The translations under genes were made by a program, and so were the position numbers. From Golubevia sp. BC0850 (Eukaryota; Basidiomycota; Exobasidiomycetes; Golubeviales; Golubeviaceae), in assembly GCA_012976225.1 (NCBI GenBank), contig JAAVVG010000027.1:1-64000 (forward strand): a stretch of 64,000 bases of DNA, read 5' to 3'. The notes under the pieces are model-generated. The model had not been told where the DNA came from and ran no database searches. It was given only the letters and a program-made list of their open reading frames with translations. Shown here piece by piece: positions 1-10,608 of this stretch. The first letter of the stretch is position 1. The number at the start of each line of letters is the position of its first letter.

Positions 1-233
1 AATCTCTTCAATACGGTAAAGGTGAACTCAGGGGAATTAGGGGCAGTTGGGGATGATGATTCAAATGTTGATTGAGGATCTATTCTAATTTCGTCTTGTT
101 CTGCCGTTTCTCGATCGATTGGAGCGCTTGAAGGGTTGTTTCCAGTCTTCGTAATGCTATCTTTTCTGCTTTTGTTTTTGTCTGGGGGTTTTCTTTGGGT
201 GGGAAGGATTGGAACATTTTGGGGTGGAAACAT
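1..233 (-). CDS. Possible gene 5' end running off the left edge (hypothetical)
   Basis: Reading the minus strand from an ATG at 233-231, the frame stays open to base 1 (77 codons), giving a Pro/Ser/Thr-rich, hydrophilic N-terminus. A second overlapping frame starts at an ATG at 217-215 and encodes a 45-residue, coiled-coil-like peptide that ends before the edge, so only one of the two can be real. No domain is recognisable. The telomere-like repeat at 251-269 lies just upstream, where a promoter would be. The call rests on open frame alone. Confidence 0.22.
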   Translation of the reverse strand, partial: MFPPQNVPILPTQRKPPDKNKSRKDSITKTGNNPSSAPIDRETAEQDEIRIDPQSTFESSSPTAPNSPEFTFTVLKR

Positions 234-250
234 GGTAGTAGTTTGATGTA

Positions 251-269
251 ACCCTAACCCTAACCCTAA
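251..269. repeat. Telomere-like repeat, three ACCCTA units
   Basis: Three perfect head-to-tail copies of the six-base unit ACCCTA (TTAGGG on the other strand), the telomere unit of most basidiomycetes. Here the array is short and lies 18 bases upstream of a possible minus-strand start codon. It may be an interstitial telomeric remnant, or a promoter element of the telo-box/TRF-binding type. Confidence 0.8.
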
Positions 270-1149
270 AACATTTTCAAAGCGTCTTTAGCCTTATCTG
301 CTTCACTCATTGACATGTTGCTTAATCTCACAATTTCAACTGTGTAGAGTCTTCTCCTTGTTTGAGGATGGGTTTGAGTTCTCCACACTGATTGGCAGGC
401 CAGGTTGGAGGCCTCCCTTTCTAAACTAAAGAAGTCGGTTCTTCAGAAGTATTGATGATTCCATTGCCGTTTCCTCCAAAGAGCTAGAAGAGAGCCCCAG
501 GAGTGGTTGAAAACTTAGGATGAGAGGATGTATATCGGAGGTAGAAAGCAAAGGGAGAAAGGGGTGGAAGTGGGATGTAGAAAATCAAAAGAGAGACCCA
601 AAGAAGGGAAAGGAGAAACTTGGGAATGTAAGTTACTCTCTTTTGACAAGATTCAAAATACTTTTATGGGGGTTTCTTGAATATATAAATCACCTCAGCA
701 GGAGCTCTAGACCACATTGGAGTTCTAGCAGGATTGGTTAACAAATCCAATAAATCTTTAGCTTCAATTGCTAAAGTAGCTTCCACCACATCCTTAGTAG
801 CGGTACTAATTCCTTTCGTCTTCTCTTTTAAAGTAGAATGGAAAGAGTGAAAATGAGGGAGCAGAGATGGAGCTAGCTGTTTTCTAACTAGTTGTAGATT
901 GGAGTGGAGGTGCTTAAATTGGCTGATGTCATGGCAGTTTCGAACAGGGAAAAGAAATCAGAGATACATTGAGACTTAAAGGAGCAAGAAAGAGAGAGAG
1001 AGAGGAATGATGATACTCATTCTGTATTCATCTCCATCATCTTCAATCTCATGAGAGACCTCTGGCCAGGTCCCTTTGACTTCTGTTCCATCTTTGCCTC
1101 TCACACCGACTCAACCTAAGTCGGCTCTCACGTCATCTTCCTAATCGTC
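270..1149. other. No gene recognised
   Basis: About 880 bases with only short open frames, none protein-like. A GA-rich stretch lies near 990-1005. I see nothing further that I can support. Confidence 0.5.
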
Positions 1150-1915
1150 CTCTTAGTCCCAGCTTGCTTGAGAACTCTTCCTTCCAACTTTCACTTTCCC
1201 AAATTTTGAGAATTGCTTCTTTCTCTCTTCCCTGAAACTATATCTTGACTCTTCAAAAGTTGGGCGCTGTAATGAGGTCTGCTTCGATTTTGACGTTGAA
1301 GATCTGGCAGTTGTTGCGAGGAGATTGGGGATGAGAGTGGTTCACTCAGAGAAAGGATGCGAGTTGAATTGGAAGAGTTGGGGAAGTTTGATGACTGAAG
1401 GCAGAGACGACACTTTGGTAGAATGATTGAAGAGAATAAGAACGGAAGAAGAATCTGAGATCTGATGCCTTTAAGCTGCAAAGAGAAGCAGCACCGAAAG
1501 AAAGGATCAGTTGCGCGAATCGACACGAGCTAGAGCTCCCTCTGTTAACAGATCGAGACTGTGTCTTTGAACTTACAAAAGGCAATGCTCTCTTCAAATC
1601 TCAACATTCCAAAACTTTGGCTCTATGAGTTGCTCGAGGTTTTGAGGTCGTTCCTTCTTGACTATGAATGAGTTGATCCGCTCTTCTATTCAAACTGTTC
1701 GAACACCGATTGGATCTTTTTCCATATCCTCTCCTCTCTTGTAGCTTGAATATTTTCCAGAAGACCTTGTTCTCGTCCAACAATCTCCACCACAGCTTGC
1801 AAACCTCTCTAAGTTTCACAAATGCTTCTGTCTCCAACTTATTGAAAGTCGCAAGGAGATCCTCGGATGGGAAAATGTCGTTGATGTTCATTGTGTTTGA
1901 CATGATCGAATGACG
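1150..1915 (-). pseudogene. Decayed F-box protein copy (family A)
   Basis: On the minus strand an F-box-like start (M-N-I-N-D-I-F-P-S, then REVCKLWW and a Trp-Lys pair in FWKIF) begins near 1903. It matches the opening of the F-box gene at 56792 (MNINNVLP, REVCKDW, FWRI). After about 60 residues the frame breaks, and further homology is spread over several frames down to about 1150. The lower half (about 1150-1590) is repeated at about 3770-4170. F-box proteins are the substrate-binding part of SCF ubiquitin ligases. This copy has no intact reading frame, so I treat it as a relic. Unrecognised introns could explain part of the disruption, but the stops in every frame argue for decay. Confidence 0.5.
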
Positions 1916-2059
1916 ATTGAAAGGACGAAGAGAAGTGTGATTCGACTTCTGAAGATACAGGCGAAGAGAAAGAAGAAGAGGAAGATATTGCAAGCAACGA
2001 TGCAGCCTGATCAGTGAGAAGTCCTAACCAGCGCGGAGAGTAGAAAACAAGTTTCAACC

Positions 2060-3760
2060 CAATTCAAGCAGGTTTGTCCACCTTAAACTTCTACAGCATG
2101 CACTTCTTCTTCTTGACCCAATCATTGATCATCCTTCAACTTTCCATTTCAAATCTTCTTCTTTAATTCGATTCTTATATGTTCAATTCGATTTCAAAAC
2201 TCTCCAACAGGAAGAAGCACAATGAAGCACTTGCTCGCTGGATAATGCGTCCTATCTAGTTCTTTTCTTCTCTTTGCTTCTATTCGGTTCAACCATTCTC
2301 ATCTGCAAGATCTCCAGTGATCTCTCTTCATCTGTTTCTTTACTAGATAATGAAGTTTCATAACCTTCAGAAGGAGACTTGGGCCAGGAGCCATGCCAGA
2401 GAGCCAGAAAGTCTCAATCAGACTATCAGCTTGGACAGGAATAAGATCTGCTATGAGGCTAGAAAAAAGCGGAAATGAATCTTAAATGGAGAATGAAGTA
2501 GAGAGAGAAACACTAAAGGATCGTGACAGTGAAGGTGAGAAGAGATCAGAAGTCGAGGTGCTGAGAGAGTATTGGAGATTGGAGGAAAAGAAGTGCACTG
2601 CTCTGAGAGAAGTCTTTGAGATGTCAAAAGCCGTCACAAGACCTAATACATCCATCTTCTATCCCTCAAAGAAAGAGAGGAGTACGTCTGTCATGTTGAG
2701 TGAGAGAGATTAAAGGAGAGAAAGAAGAGAGCAGCTTTGAGATTGGAAAAAAAGTCTTTGTCTTTCAGACTTAGCTTCTTCATCAGCCTTCTGCTCATCA
2801 ATCGATACTTAAGACCTTCAATTCTTCTGCAGTGAAGCAGAAGGACATGAAGTGGGGGGGGGGATCAGACTTCAGAGATGAGATCTAAGCACGCTCTCAT
2901 TTCAAGCTTCGAAATCCACAGAGGACAAATCAAACCTTCCCAAAGGGCATCAACACCCAGGGTCGAAAGCCAAAAGAACAGATTCCTTCTTGTTGATTGT
3001 CGATTCTCTTTGGTCCAGCATTCTTTTTCTCCTTCCGTTTCTAAGCTTCAAATCTGTAACATTTTCGAAATCTAGACTTTCGCTTGAGATGACTAATCGA
3101 TCTTGAGTCTGGAGCAAGCCTTTGACCTCCCTTTCCTTCTTGAAATTCAAAGATGGTTGAAGTAACCCATCACCAAACATTCCAAATTCATCCTTCTCTC
3201 TTGTTTCAACCCTTCACCCCTGATCTCTCATTCCAAATACAATCATGAAGTCAAAGAACCGACTCTCTAAAGTCTACTACTAATACATCTTCTTTATTTC
3301 TATCCTTGTCCTATCCCATTTCCTAAGCCTCTTTCCCTTCCTGATGTCTCTTTCTAATTTCCAATCCTGTCCACCTCAATCAACTCTCTCTCTCTCTTTC
3401 TATCTCTCTCTCACCTCTGCGACTCTCCCACGCCCCTTCTTCGCCATTATTTTTATCTTCCAGATCTTAAAGCATCTCCTTCATTTCTCCGATGTGTCTT
3501 CTGAACTCCAGATATGGTCTGTGCGTAACAACAACAAGGGACAAAGGAGAGACGGTCTATGCACTTGCCTCAGAATCAAGCAGAGCTTGAGACTTGTGTA
3601 GTGTTCGACCATAGGATGATCGGGCTGCTATGATGGGCCCTGTAACAGGAGGTCACTTCAGAACAGAGAAAAAGAGGAAAAGAAGTGATTGAGCCTCGAA
3701 ATCAAATGTAGTCTTCGACTGAGAGGTGAAGTTGTAATGGGAAGACTTCATCTTGCTAAT
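2060..3760. other. Intergenic, no gene recognised
   Basis: About 1.7 kb between two F-box relics. A 75-residue open frame at 2486-2713 (+) is rich in Glu/Arg/Lys, but no domain, splice partner or neighbour supports it. A run of 10 G lies at 2854-2863. CT-rich stretches occur around 3380-3410. Confidence 0.4.
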
Positions 3761-3764
3761 CCTC

Positions 3765-4335
3765 TTTGTCCCGGCTTGTCAACTCTTCCCTACAACTTCC
3801 ACTTTCCCAAATTTGAGCTTGCTTCTTTCTCACTTCCTTCGAACTCTATCTTGACTTTTCGAAACTCGGATGCTGGAGGCAGGTCTGCTTTGATTTTGAT
3901 GTTGAAGATTCAGCGGTTTGTTGCGAGAAGATTGAGGATGAGAGTGGTTGACTCAGAAAAAGGATGGAAGTTGAAGTGTAAGAGTTGGAGAAGATTGCTG
4001 ACTGAAGGTAGAGACGACTTTTTGATGGTATCATTGGAAAGAAGTAGAACGGGAGAAGGGTCGGAGATCTGATGCCTTTAAGCTGCAAAAAGAGGTACCA
4101 CCAAAAGAAAGGATTAGTTGAATCGACAGGGGAGCTCTCTCTGCCAAAAGATCGAGACTGTTTCTTTTGAACTCACAAAATTCACCTCGCTCTCTTGGAA
4201 TGTTGACCTCCCAAAGCCGTGGCTCTGAATCCCAGTCCACCGCTTCCCCCACCCACTCTCAACATTCTTCTAACGCCTCCGCAGAGAGCTTGTTGAAGGG
4301 AATGACTAGCTTCTTGAGTGGCCCAATCTTCACAT
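3765..4335 (-). pseudogene. Decayed F-box protein copy (family A), second fragment
   Basis: The stretch about 3770-4170 repeats about 1150-1590 in the same orientation, with roughly four bases in five alike by eye. Upstream on the minus strand (about 4335-4170) a frame carrying FNKLSAEA, then a stop, then a Trp-rich stretch resembles the F-box opening of the copy at 1.9 kb (FNKLETEA). No frame is intact. It is probably a further worn copy of the same family, duplicated together with or after the 1.2 kb copy. Confidence 0.4.
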
Positions 4336-6710
4336 TTTCGACTTCAAATCCTGTTTCCATGTTCTCTTTCCTTCTAGACGAAAGAACTCTCCAGTTTGAC
4401 AGGCTCTGGGTTCCGCTTACTTTGAAGTTTGCTTCTTCAAGTTGGTACGGTTCTTTGGGAGTCTGATCGGATCAATTTATCGAAGTTATTGGGCTTCTGG
4501 CAGCTTCTAATGGCTGGTCGACCTGATCAAAGGAGGGCTATGGGCGAGGAAACGAAGGAAAGGACATCTGATGAGGAGAAAGAGAGAGATCGACAATATG
4601 CTATTGAAAGATGCCGCGAAGGTTTTCTCCTTATCTTCTGCCTCAGCCAAGCTCTATCTCTTTGCTCTTCTGGAAGGGTGGTAGACGATGATCAGGATGA
4701 GTAGATGGCTTCAGCTCAATTTCAAGCTGTCTTCATGTCGTTCTCGTCTCTAGATCTCTAGATCTCAAGTTTTCTTCTCCCGCTTTTTCAAGCGGACCTC
4801 AAAGAAAAAGGTCTTCCCCTCTCTTTCCAATCTTATACCAATTTCTTTCTCATCCCAAATGTGACGGTCCTTTTACCTTCTCATCGCAACGATAAACCAC
4901 TGTCAGTCAACTTTCAAACCTGATTCTTCTCAAAGGTTATTACTGCAGCGCTTTCTCCAGAAGTCAGTCATAGCCAGGATCCTTGATTTCAAACAAGAAC
5001 CTCTCTTTATACATCTCAAAACTCAAAACGGATGTTGAAGAGCTTTGAGGTGCGCGAGGAATAAGAAATGAGTAGAATTGAGTATCTGTATTTTGTGCAA
5101 TGGAATCATTTAAGGATGTCTTTTCTCTTGGTTTTAGTTTTCCTGCTTGTCGGCTTTTAGAATTGTAAGATCGAGAGCGTTTATTTGAGAGTTGTGCTGA
5201 AGCCGAAGCAACACCCCTGAATATTCCCTCGCAAAAGCTCAGTGTGATGAAATTCTAGATACACGACAGGAAGTTCGCCTTCCCGCCTTCCCTCTTTTCC
5301 AATTCTTTCATGTACTTTTTTTATCTACTTCTTCTCTCCGTCCTCTTTTTCTCCTCTTCAACCATCTCTTTGATCCTCTCATCGATCATCAGATTCCATG
5401 TTGATTCAGCTCCTCCCGCCTGTTTCAAGACTGTTTACTAGGCCTTCTGTTTCTTTATATTCAGAGCCTCTCAAATTCGAGAGTCTGGAAAGCAAGTATA
5501 CTCAAAGAGCATCTCAACGAGTAGGGGGGTCAAAAAGAACAAGGGTCATTGTTACGATATTTACCATAAGGGTGAAACCAGACTAGAGGATTGGAAGCAA
5601 AGAGACGATTGGGGAAAAGGATAGAAAGAACACAAGAAGAAGAAAAAGGAGAGAGAAGAAAAAGAGAAGCTGAACCAATTTTGAGAAAAGAAAGGGTGAC
5701 ATTTTGGATATAAGTTCCAAGAGAAGAAAGAATGGTTCTGAGGCTTCTATAGGTAGGCCTTGATGGTGTAAAATTTTCAGGATTTGTTTCAGTAAGCTAA
5801 TTACCATGGAGATTCTCATTTAAAGACTTGATAGACTGAGATATTGAGAGATGGTGGGAAAAATAAGTCAGAACTTGCGGCGAAGAAAAGCAGCCAAGAA
5901 TTCGCTCTTCTGTTCGCTGTTAGTATGAAAGAGATTGAAGAGGAAATTCAAGAAACAAGGTCTATTTGATTCAAACCTTGTTCTGACCAGAGAACCAACC
6001 AGGTGGAGAAGTTCTCATCTGGGACAGAAACGGATATGCAGATTGTTGCGCGTTTACCCCTTTTTAACACCTCTCTAGACCTTCTGGATTCTTTACAGAA
6101 GCATCGCCTTCTTCCTTCCTTCTTTACTTCAATCTTTCGAGGCCAGATCCAAAACCAGGGCTCATCTCTCCTCAAAGTACGGTTGGGCCGAGATTTATTC
6201 TGTTCTTCTCTTGACGGACCGGACCACCTTGCTTCAAAAACTTCGAGAACTTTCTGAACTGCCTTGTCGGTTTTATTGGAAGCCTCGAGTGTTGAATCCT
6301 GCTTATCTACTTGCCATCATATCGGAGGTAAGTTCCACTTCCGGCTCAAACGATGCTATCCTTCGCCAATGTGCCAACGCAGCAACAGCTGCTGCAGCAG
6401 GTGATTCTCAATCATTCTGTGGCCACCCAGAGAAAGTGCAAATTACCGAATATCTTGGGAAGACAGTCTTGAAAGATGAATGTTTTGTATTCGAAAGATC
6501 GGTGAGTGACCAGGAGTAATGGGAGAAAATTACAAGGGTGAAAAACAACAAGACAGCGACAGCACAACAAAGAGATTCGGGAAGAGTCAAGGAAAAAAGT
6601 AAAGTAAATTAGTAGTAGAAAGGTTCAGAAAGAGAGAAATACGCGAGTAAAAAAGGAAATAGATCTCGAGGAAGAAAATTGAGAAGAAACTGGAAGAAGA
6701 GAATTTGAGA
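4336..6710. other. Intergenic, no gene recognised
   Basis: About 2.4 kb with short open frames only. The best is 6211-6519 (+, 102 codons from a TTG, with an Ala run), but it has no domain and no plausible ATG. This is 3' of the minus-strand gene at 6711-9614 and may include its 3' UTR. Nothing else can be supported. Confidence 0.4.
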
Positions 6711-9614
6711 TCATCCTTTCCTACCATCAGATTTAGTCAAAGCACCCAACCCTCCTCTCCCCAACCCACCACTCCAAACTCTCTTCAAAGTATTCAAAGG
6801 TTGTTCAGTAGCCCCACTCAAACCAGTATTAGATCTCATTAAATCCGGTTTCTTATTCGATCTCAGATCACCTGAAGAGGAAGAAACTCTAGACAAGTGA
6901 AATCCACCCGTAGAAGCTGAAGGACTTGTAGGATTAGATCCACGTTTAAGATTTCCACTTCCACTCAAATCGTTGAAAGAACCCGGAGAATTGAAGGTGG
7001 AACCCGAAATTCTATTACCCATACTCAAACCATTAAAACTCCCACTTTCTCTAAAAACTCTTTCAAGAGATTCCCTCATTGGATCTCTAAATCTTCTAGT
7101 AACAGTATGAGATCTTAAAACAGCTAAACTGTGAGAAGTGATAGCTATAGATCTCATAGTTCTTGGATCTATGTATCTGACATTTCCATCTCCACTTGTA
7201 GAAGTTAAATTTGATAAATCTTCATTTGAATCAAAAGTTAAACCAACTGGTAATTCATTTGCTTCGAGTGGAAAAGGTTCATCGTTTGTTGAAGTTAAGC
7301 CATGAACGAAATGTAAAGGTACAGCATTTGGACCATTTGCTAAAGCGGTTCCACTAGCTAGCATTTCCGCATTTCCACTCGTTGAACTTAAACCAGAAGA
7401 TCCCATTTTCTCATTGGCAGTCCTAGCAGCAAAAGCAGCGGAGGATCCAGCTGCTGCTTTACTAGTTGAGTTCGAATGAGATTTGGTTCCTAGACCAGCT
7501 GCATTGGCTAGAGCGGGAGCCCAACTTGCATCGAATTCATCAGTCGAGAAACTAGGAGCTAACAAAGCATTAACCAAAGCAGTTTGTCTTAATGGAGGAC
7601 CTGATAAACCATAATCTAAAAGATAACGAACTTGAGGTCCTTTGCTTCTCTCTTGAGGTTGAGATTTCCTCTTGCCATCCCTCTTGGAGGATCTGATGGT
7701 AGCTTCCAAGTCTCTCCTTTCACTACTGGAAACCATACTTTCAGCATTGGAAAAACTAGAATGATAAACCGAATTTTCAATCACCTTGGCAGGTTCAGGA
7801 ACTTTCCTCTCTTCATTGCCGCTTGTTCTTGAAAAGGTAGAAACTGCAGGTTTATGATTTTCATCATTATGTCTATCTCTATGAGTTCCTGGATAATTTC
7901 GATCTCTGGAGTTATTAGTATTCATAGCTAAAGAGCTTAAACCGACTGCGCTTCCAGCTCTTGTCAAAGCATTGGTAGCAGCAGAAGTTGAACTTCCGCT
8001 TCCACTTCCCCCAATTGAAAAGCTTCTATCTTCACTTGGACCATCTCTAGCTAATCTCAACTTAGCTGCAAGTCTAGCAGCATCTGCAGCACCTAGACTT
8101 TGAGTACTGGTAGTTCTACTTCTCTGATCTATGATTCTTAAACTGTCTGATTCAGTTGAGTAACTTCCACCAGGTTCCGAGGATTCCGCTCTGTTCCTAC
8201 GATTACTTGAAGTTGGTAGTTCCTCAGTATCATATCTTGATATTGAAGCTTTAGAAATCCCAGCAACCGAAGGACCTGAGATTGGAACGTTAATGTTGGA
8301 TCCAACAGATCCAACGCTAGCTTTCCTCTTACTAACCGATCCATTCCCACCTCCCAAATAAGGACCACTTCTTGAAGCAATCTCTTGCCAACCATCAGGA
8401 GCACTAGCACTTCCAGAAATCCCAGGCCCAGCAGAAAGTCTTCGATCAGAAGTTGGACTCGTAGAATATCGATTCGAAGAAAGCTCATTTCCAGTCGAAG
8501 CTCGATCTTCATGAAGAGCTCCAAGAAATCCGACCAAAGCGTTGTGAGTGTCTAACTTTGGTGGAGCTACTCCTGTTGAGTTCGAATATTTGTCCCCAGA
8601 AGGTAGAGGAGCTCTAGTTCGAATTGAAGATCTTGATCTAGTAGATCCAGGAGATTCAGGAGGCTTGTGATTGTGTCGAAGAGTTCTTGCAGAAGCAGAT
8701 GAACTTCGATGATCTAAGTTTGGTCTGGGAGGAGTTGGGAAAGTGGAAGTGATGATGCTTGAAGAAGTCAAAGTTGAAGTAGGAGAGTTCTGAGGTTCTT
8801 GTGAATTAGATGAGATTTGATAGGGTTGAATCTCTTCGTCTTCTTCTGGTTGAGCTAGAGTTCCATCTGAACCATCGCTCTTTTGAGAAGATATGCTGTT
8901 GGTCATCTTATTGTCTAGAGGTTCTTCAGTTCTCATTGGCGTCTTTGAAGTTGAAGTTGGAATCTGACTGAAGTTGTGTTCTGATTGAGAGAGCTGACCA
9001 GCCTCTATTCTCTCCTCCTTCCTTAATTCTTTAACTTTGGAGGTTTCAAGAAGATTAGGAGTTGAATTGGAAGTAGTTGTAGATTGAACTGGGTCGACCG
9101 TCTCTTTCTCTTTCAACATCCTTCCTCTCCGCTTAGTATCCATAGTTAAACCTTCATCTTCATCCTCTTCTTCCTCCTCGTCTCTTTCTTCTCTCTTCTT
9201 CTCCACTTCTCTTTCTCGACTTCCCTCCTCTCTATTCTCTGTCCTTCCCCTTCCCCTCTCCCGTTCCGCCTCAAGTCTCCCACTCCCATTCCCACTCTCC
9301 TCTTCCCCACTCTTCGAATTCTGACTAGAGCTCATCCAACCTTCTTCTTCCTTCTCCTTCTTTAACTGAGTAGTAGATTTCCTCCTCTCATTCCCAGCTG
9401 CACTCAATTTAGTTCTAGAAGTTGAATTTCCATTCCTCTTCATCTTGCCGCCTGAATCAGCCAAGGCGGTATGAGATTTAGACCTCTTGTTCGATAGATT
9501 GGTTGAGCTGTGAGAATTTGAATTCAATCGACTGAGTTTGTCGGAGGATTTGTGGGCTCGTTTGGGAGGTAGATTTGAGGAAGTTGAGGATTCGGATGGG
9601 AGGTTGCTGGACAT
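6711..9614 (-). CDS. Large intronless Ser-rich protein, unknown function (967 aa)
   Basis: A single uninterrupted 968-codon frame starts at the ATG at 9614 and ends in TAG-free coding up to its own stop at 6711. The first third is highly polar: Ser/Asn/Thr stretches, Lys/Arg-Ser motifs, and an acidic Glu/Asp block near residues 120-150. The rest is Ser-rich with short ordered islands, for example one around RYLLDYGLSGPPLRQ and one around YIDPRTMRSIAITSHSLAV, followed by RDPMRESLERV. These islands look like conserved short motifs in an otherwise disordered protein. There is no membrane segment or signal peptide. I do not recognise the family. The abundance of S/T-P and R-x-x-S patterns suggests a phosphorylated regulator or scaffold, which is inference. 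It is the only long intronless gene in a window where almost every other gene has introns. Confidence 0.85.
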   Translation of the reverse strand: MSSNLPSESSTSSNLPPKRAHKSSDKLSRLNSNSHSSTNLSNKRSKSHTALADSGGKMKRNGNSTSRTKLSAAGNERRKSTTQLKKEKEEEGWMSSSQNSKSGEEESGNGSGRLEAERERGRGRTENREEGSREREVEKKREERDEEEEEDEDEGLTMDTKRRGRMLKEKETVDPVQSTTTSNSTPNLLETSKVKELRKEERIEAGQLSQSEHNFSQIPTSTSKTPMRTEEPLDNKMTNSISSQKSDGSDGTLAQPEEDEEIQPYQISSNSQEPQNSPTSTLTSSSIITSTFPTPPRPNLDHRSSSASARTLRHNHKPPESPGSTRSRSSIRTRAPLPSGDKYSNSTGVAPPKLDTHNALVGFLGALHEDRASTGNELSSNRYSTSPTSDRRLSAGPGISGSASAPDGWQEIASRSGPYLGGGNGSVSKRKASVGSVGSNINVPISGPSVAGISKASISRYDTEELPTSSNRRNRAESSEPGGSYSTESDSLRIIDQRSRTTSTQSLGAADAARLAAKLRLARDGPSEDRSFSIGGSGSGSSTSAATNALTRAGSAVGLSSLAMNTNNSRDRNYPGTHRDRHNDENHKPAVSTFSRTSGNEERKVPEPAKVIENSVYHSSFSNAESMVSSSERRDLEATIRSSKRDGKRKSQPQERSKGPQVRYLLDYGLSGPPLRQTALVNALLAPSFSTDEFDASWAPALANAAGLGTKSHSNSTSKAAAGSSAAFAARTANEKMGSSGLSSTSGNAEMLASGTALANGPNAVPLHFVHGLTSTNDEPFPLEANELPVGLTFDSNEDLSNLTSTSGDGNVRYIDPRTMRSIAITSHSLAVLRSHTVTRRFRDPMRESLERVFRESGSFNGLSMGNRISGSTFNSPGSFNDLSGSGNLKRGSNPTSPSASTGGFHLSRVSSSSGDLRSNKKPDLMRSNTGLSGATEQPLNTLKRVWSGGLGRGGLGALTKSDGRKG

Positions 9615-10026
9615 GGCTAGGCCTGGATGATGATCGGCTCTGTGCCAAGGAGAGGAGTTGGATGAGAATGAATTGTGTTGTTAGCTTTGGAGATCTTCTC
9701 ATTCGGTTTCCGATAGGGCTCGAGAGCAGGGAGGGAGAGCTGCGTGTCTGAGATTTCTCTCGGCTCATGCTTCTCTACCTCCTCCGCACACTCTCTCATC
9801 TGCGTGAAGCTTGTTGGATGATTGATTGAGATCCTTTCCAGTTCATACCAATGTCAAACTTTCAAGCTTGGCTGATGGAATGGTCCCTGTCTTGTGCATC
9901 CTCCATTCATTCCTCATCCTCTGCTTCTATCTGGAATTGACCTTCTAGCTTCTGATCCCTACTCTACAATAACCTTGAATCTTCTAATTCAACGATTCTC
10001 CTCTGTACAACATCCTTGAATTTGGC
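9615..10026. other. 5' leader/promoter region of the Ser-rich gene
   Basis: About 410 bases upstream of the ATG at 9614. On the minus strand it carries short open frames (for example an ATG at 9799 with 60 codons) that could act as upstream ORFs if the leader is long. No TATA box or other element is clear. Confidence 0.35.
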
Positions 10027-10203
10027 TCACCTGCTCTTTCCGCCTTGCTTTGAAGTGTTGGCTCTCCTGCCATTGGCTGTACTCGCACTCGTACTCGTAC
10101 CTGCTGTAGGATATAAGAAGGGTTCAAGTTGAGAGGGAAAGATTGGGAGTGAAACCTGAACAGATTATTTTAACTTACCAGTGCTTGTACTACTCGCTGT
10201 CAT
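10027..10203 (-). CDS. Tiny two-exon ORF (33 aa), hypothetical
   Basis: ATG at 10203-10201, exon 10179-10203, donor GTAAGT, acceptor CTACAG, exon 10027-10103 ending in TGA. The join is in phase and gives a Ser/Thr-rich start followed by a basic tail (RRANTSKQGGKSR). The last codons overlap a second good donor (GTGAGC), so this could equally be the first two exons of a longer transcript, perhaps the leader of the 967-aa gene downstream. No family is recognised. Both splice sites match the local consensus well, which is why it is listed. Confidence 0.25.
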
Positions 10204-10608
10204 ACTCGGTTAATTGATGAACCCCGCCCAATCGCTGTGTCGTGGTTGGACAAGACTTAAGAGAGAGAATTGTGTAGACGGGAGTCGTCAACGAGTTTCT
10301 CTTTCCTCTATTCAAATCGACACTGTCAAAGTAACATAAAGATCTCAAAGAACAAGATCCTTTCTGAAGCCATAAAAGATTCCCAGGTGTGAGGCTGTGA
10401 GGGAAGAGAGTCCTGAGTCCCATCTCAAATCAGTTGAGCAGGGTAACTTGATTTTCCTAAATGAAGGTAAGTATCTAAAGACAAATTGCAGTGTCTGTTT
10501 ACAAAAGAACATGAATTTCGAAAGCAAGGTAAGGCAGAAATAGATGCTAGCAAAATCTAGAAGGCAAAACTCTGATCCCTTCTAGAACAAGGTTTTCGAT
10601 CTAGAGAC

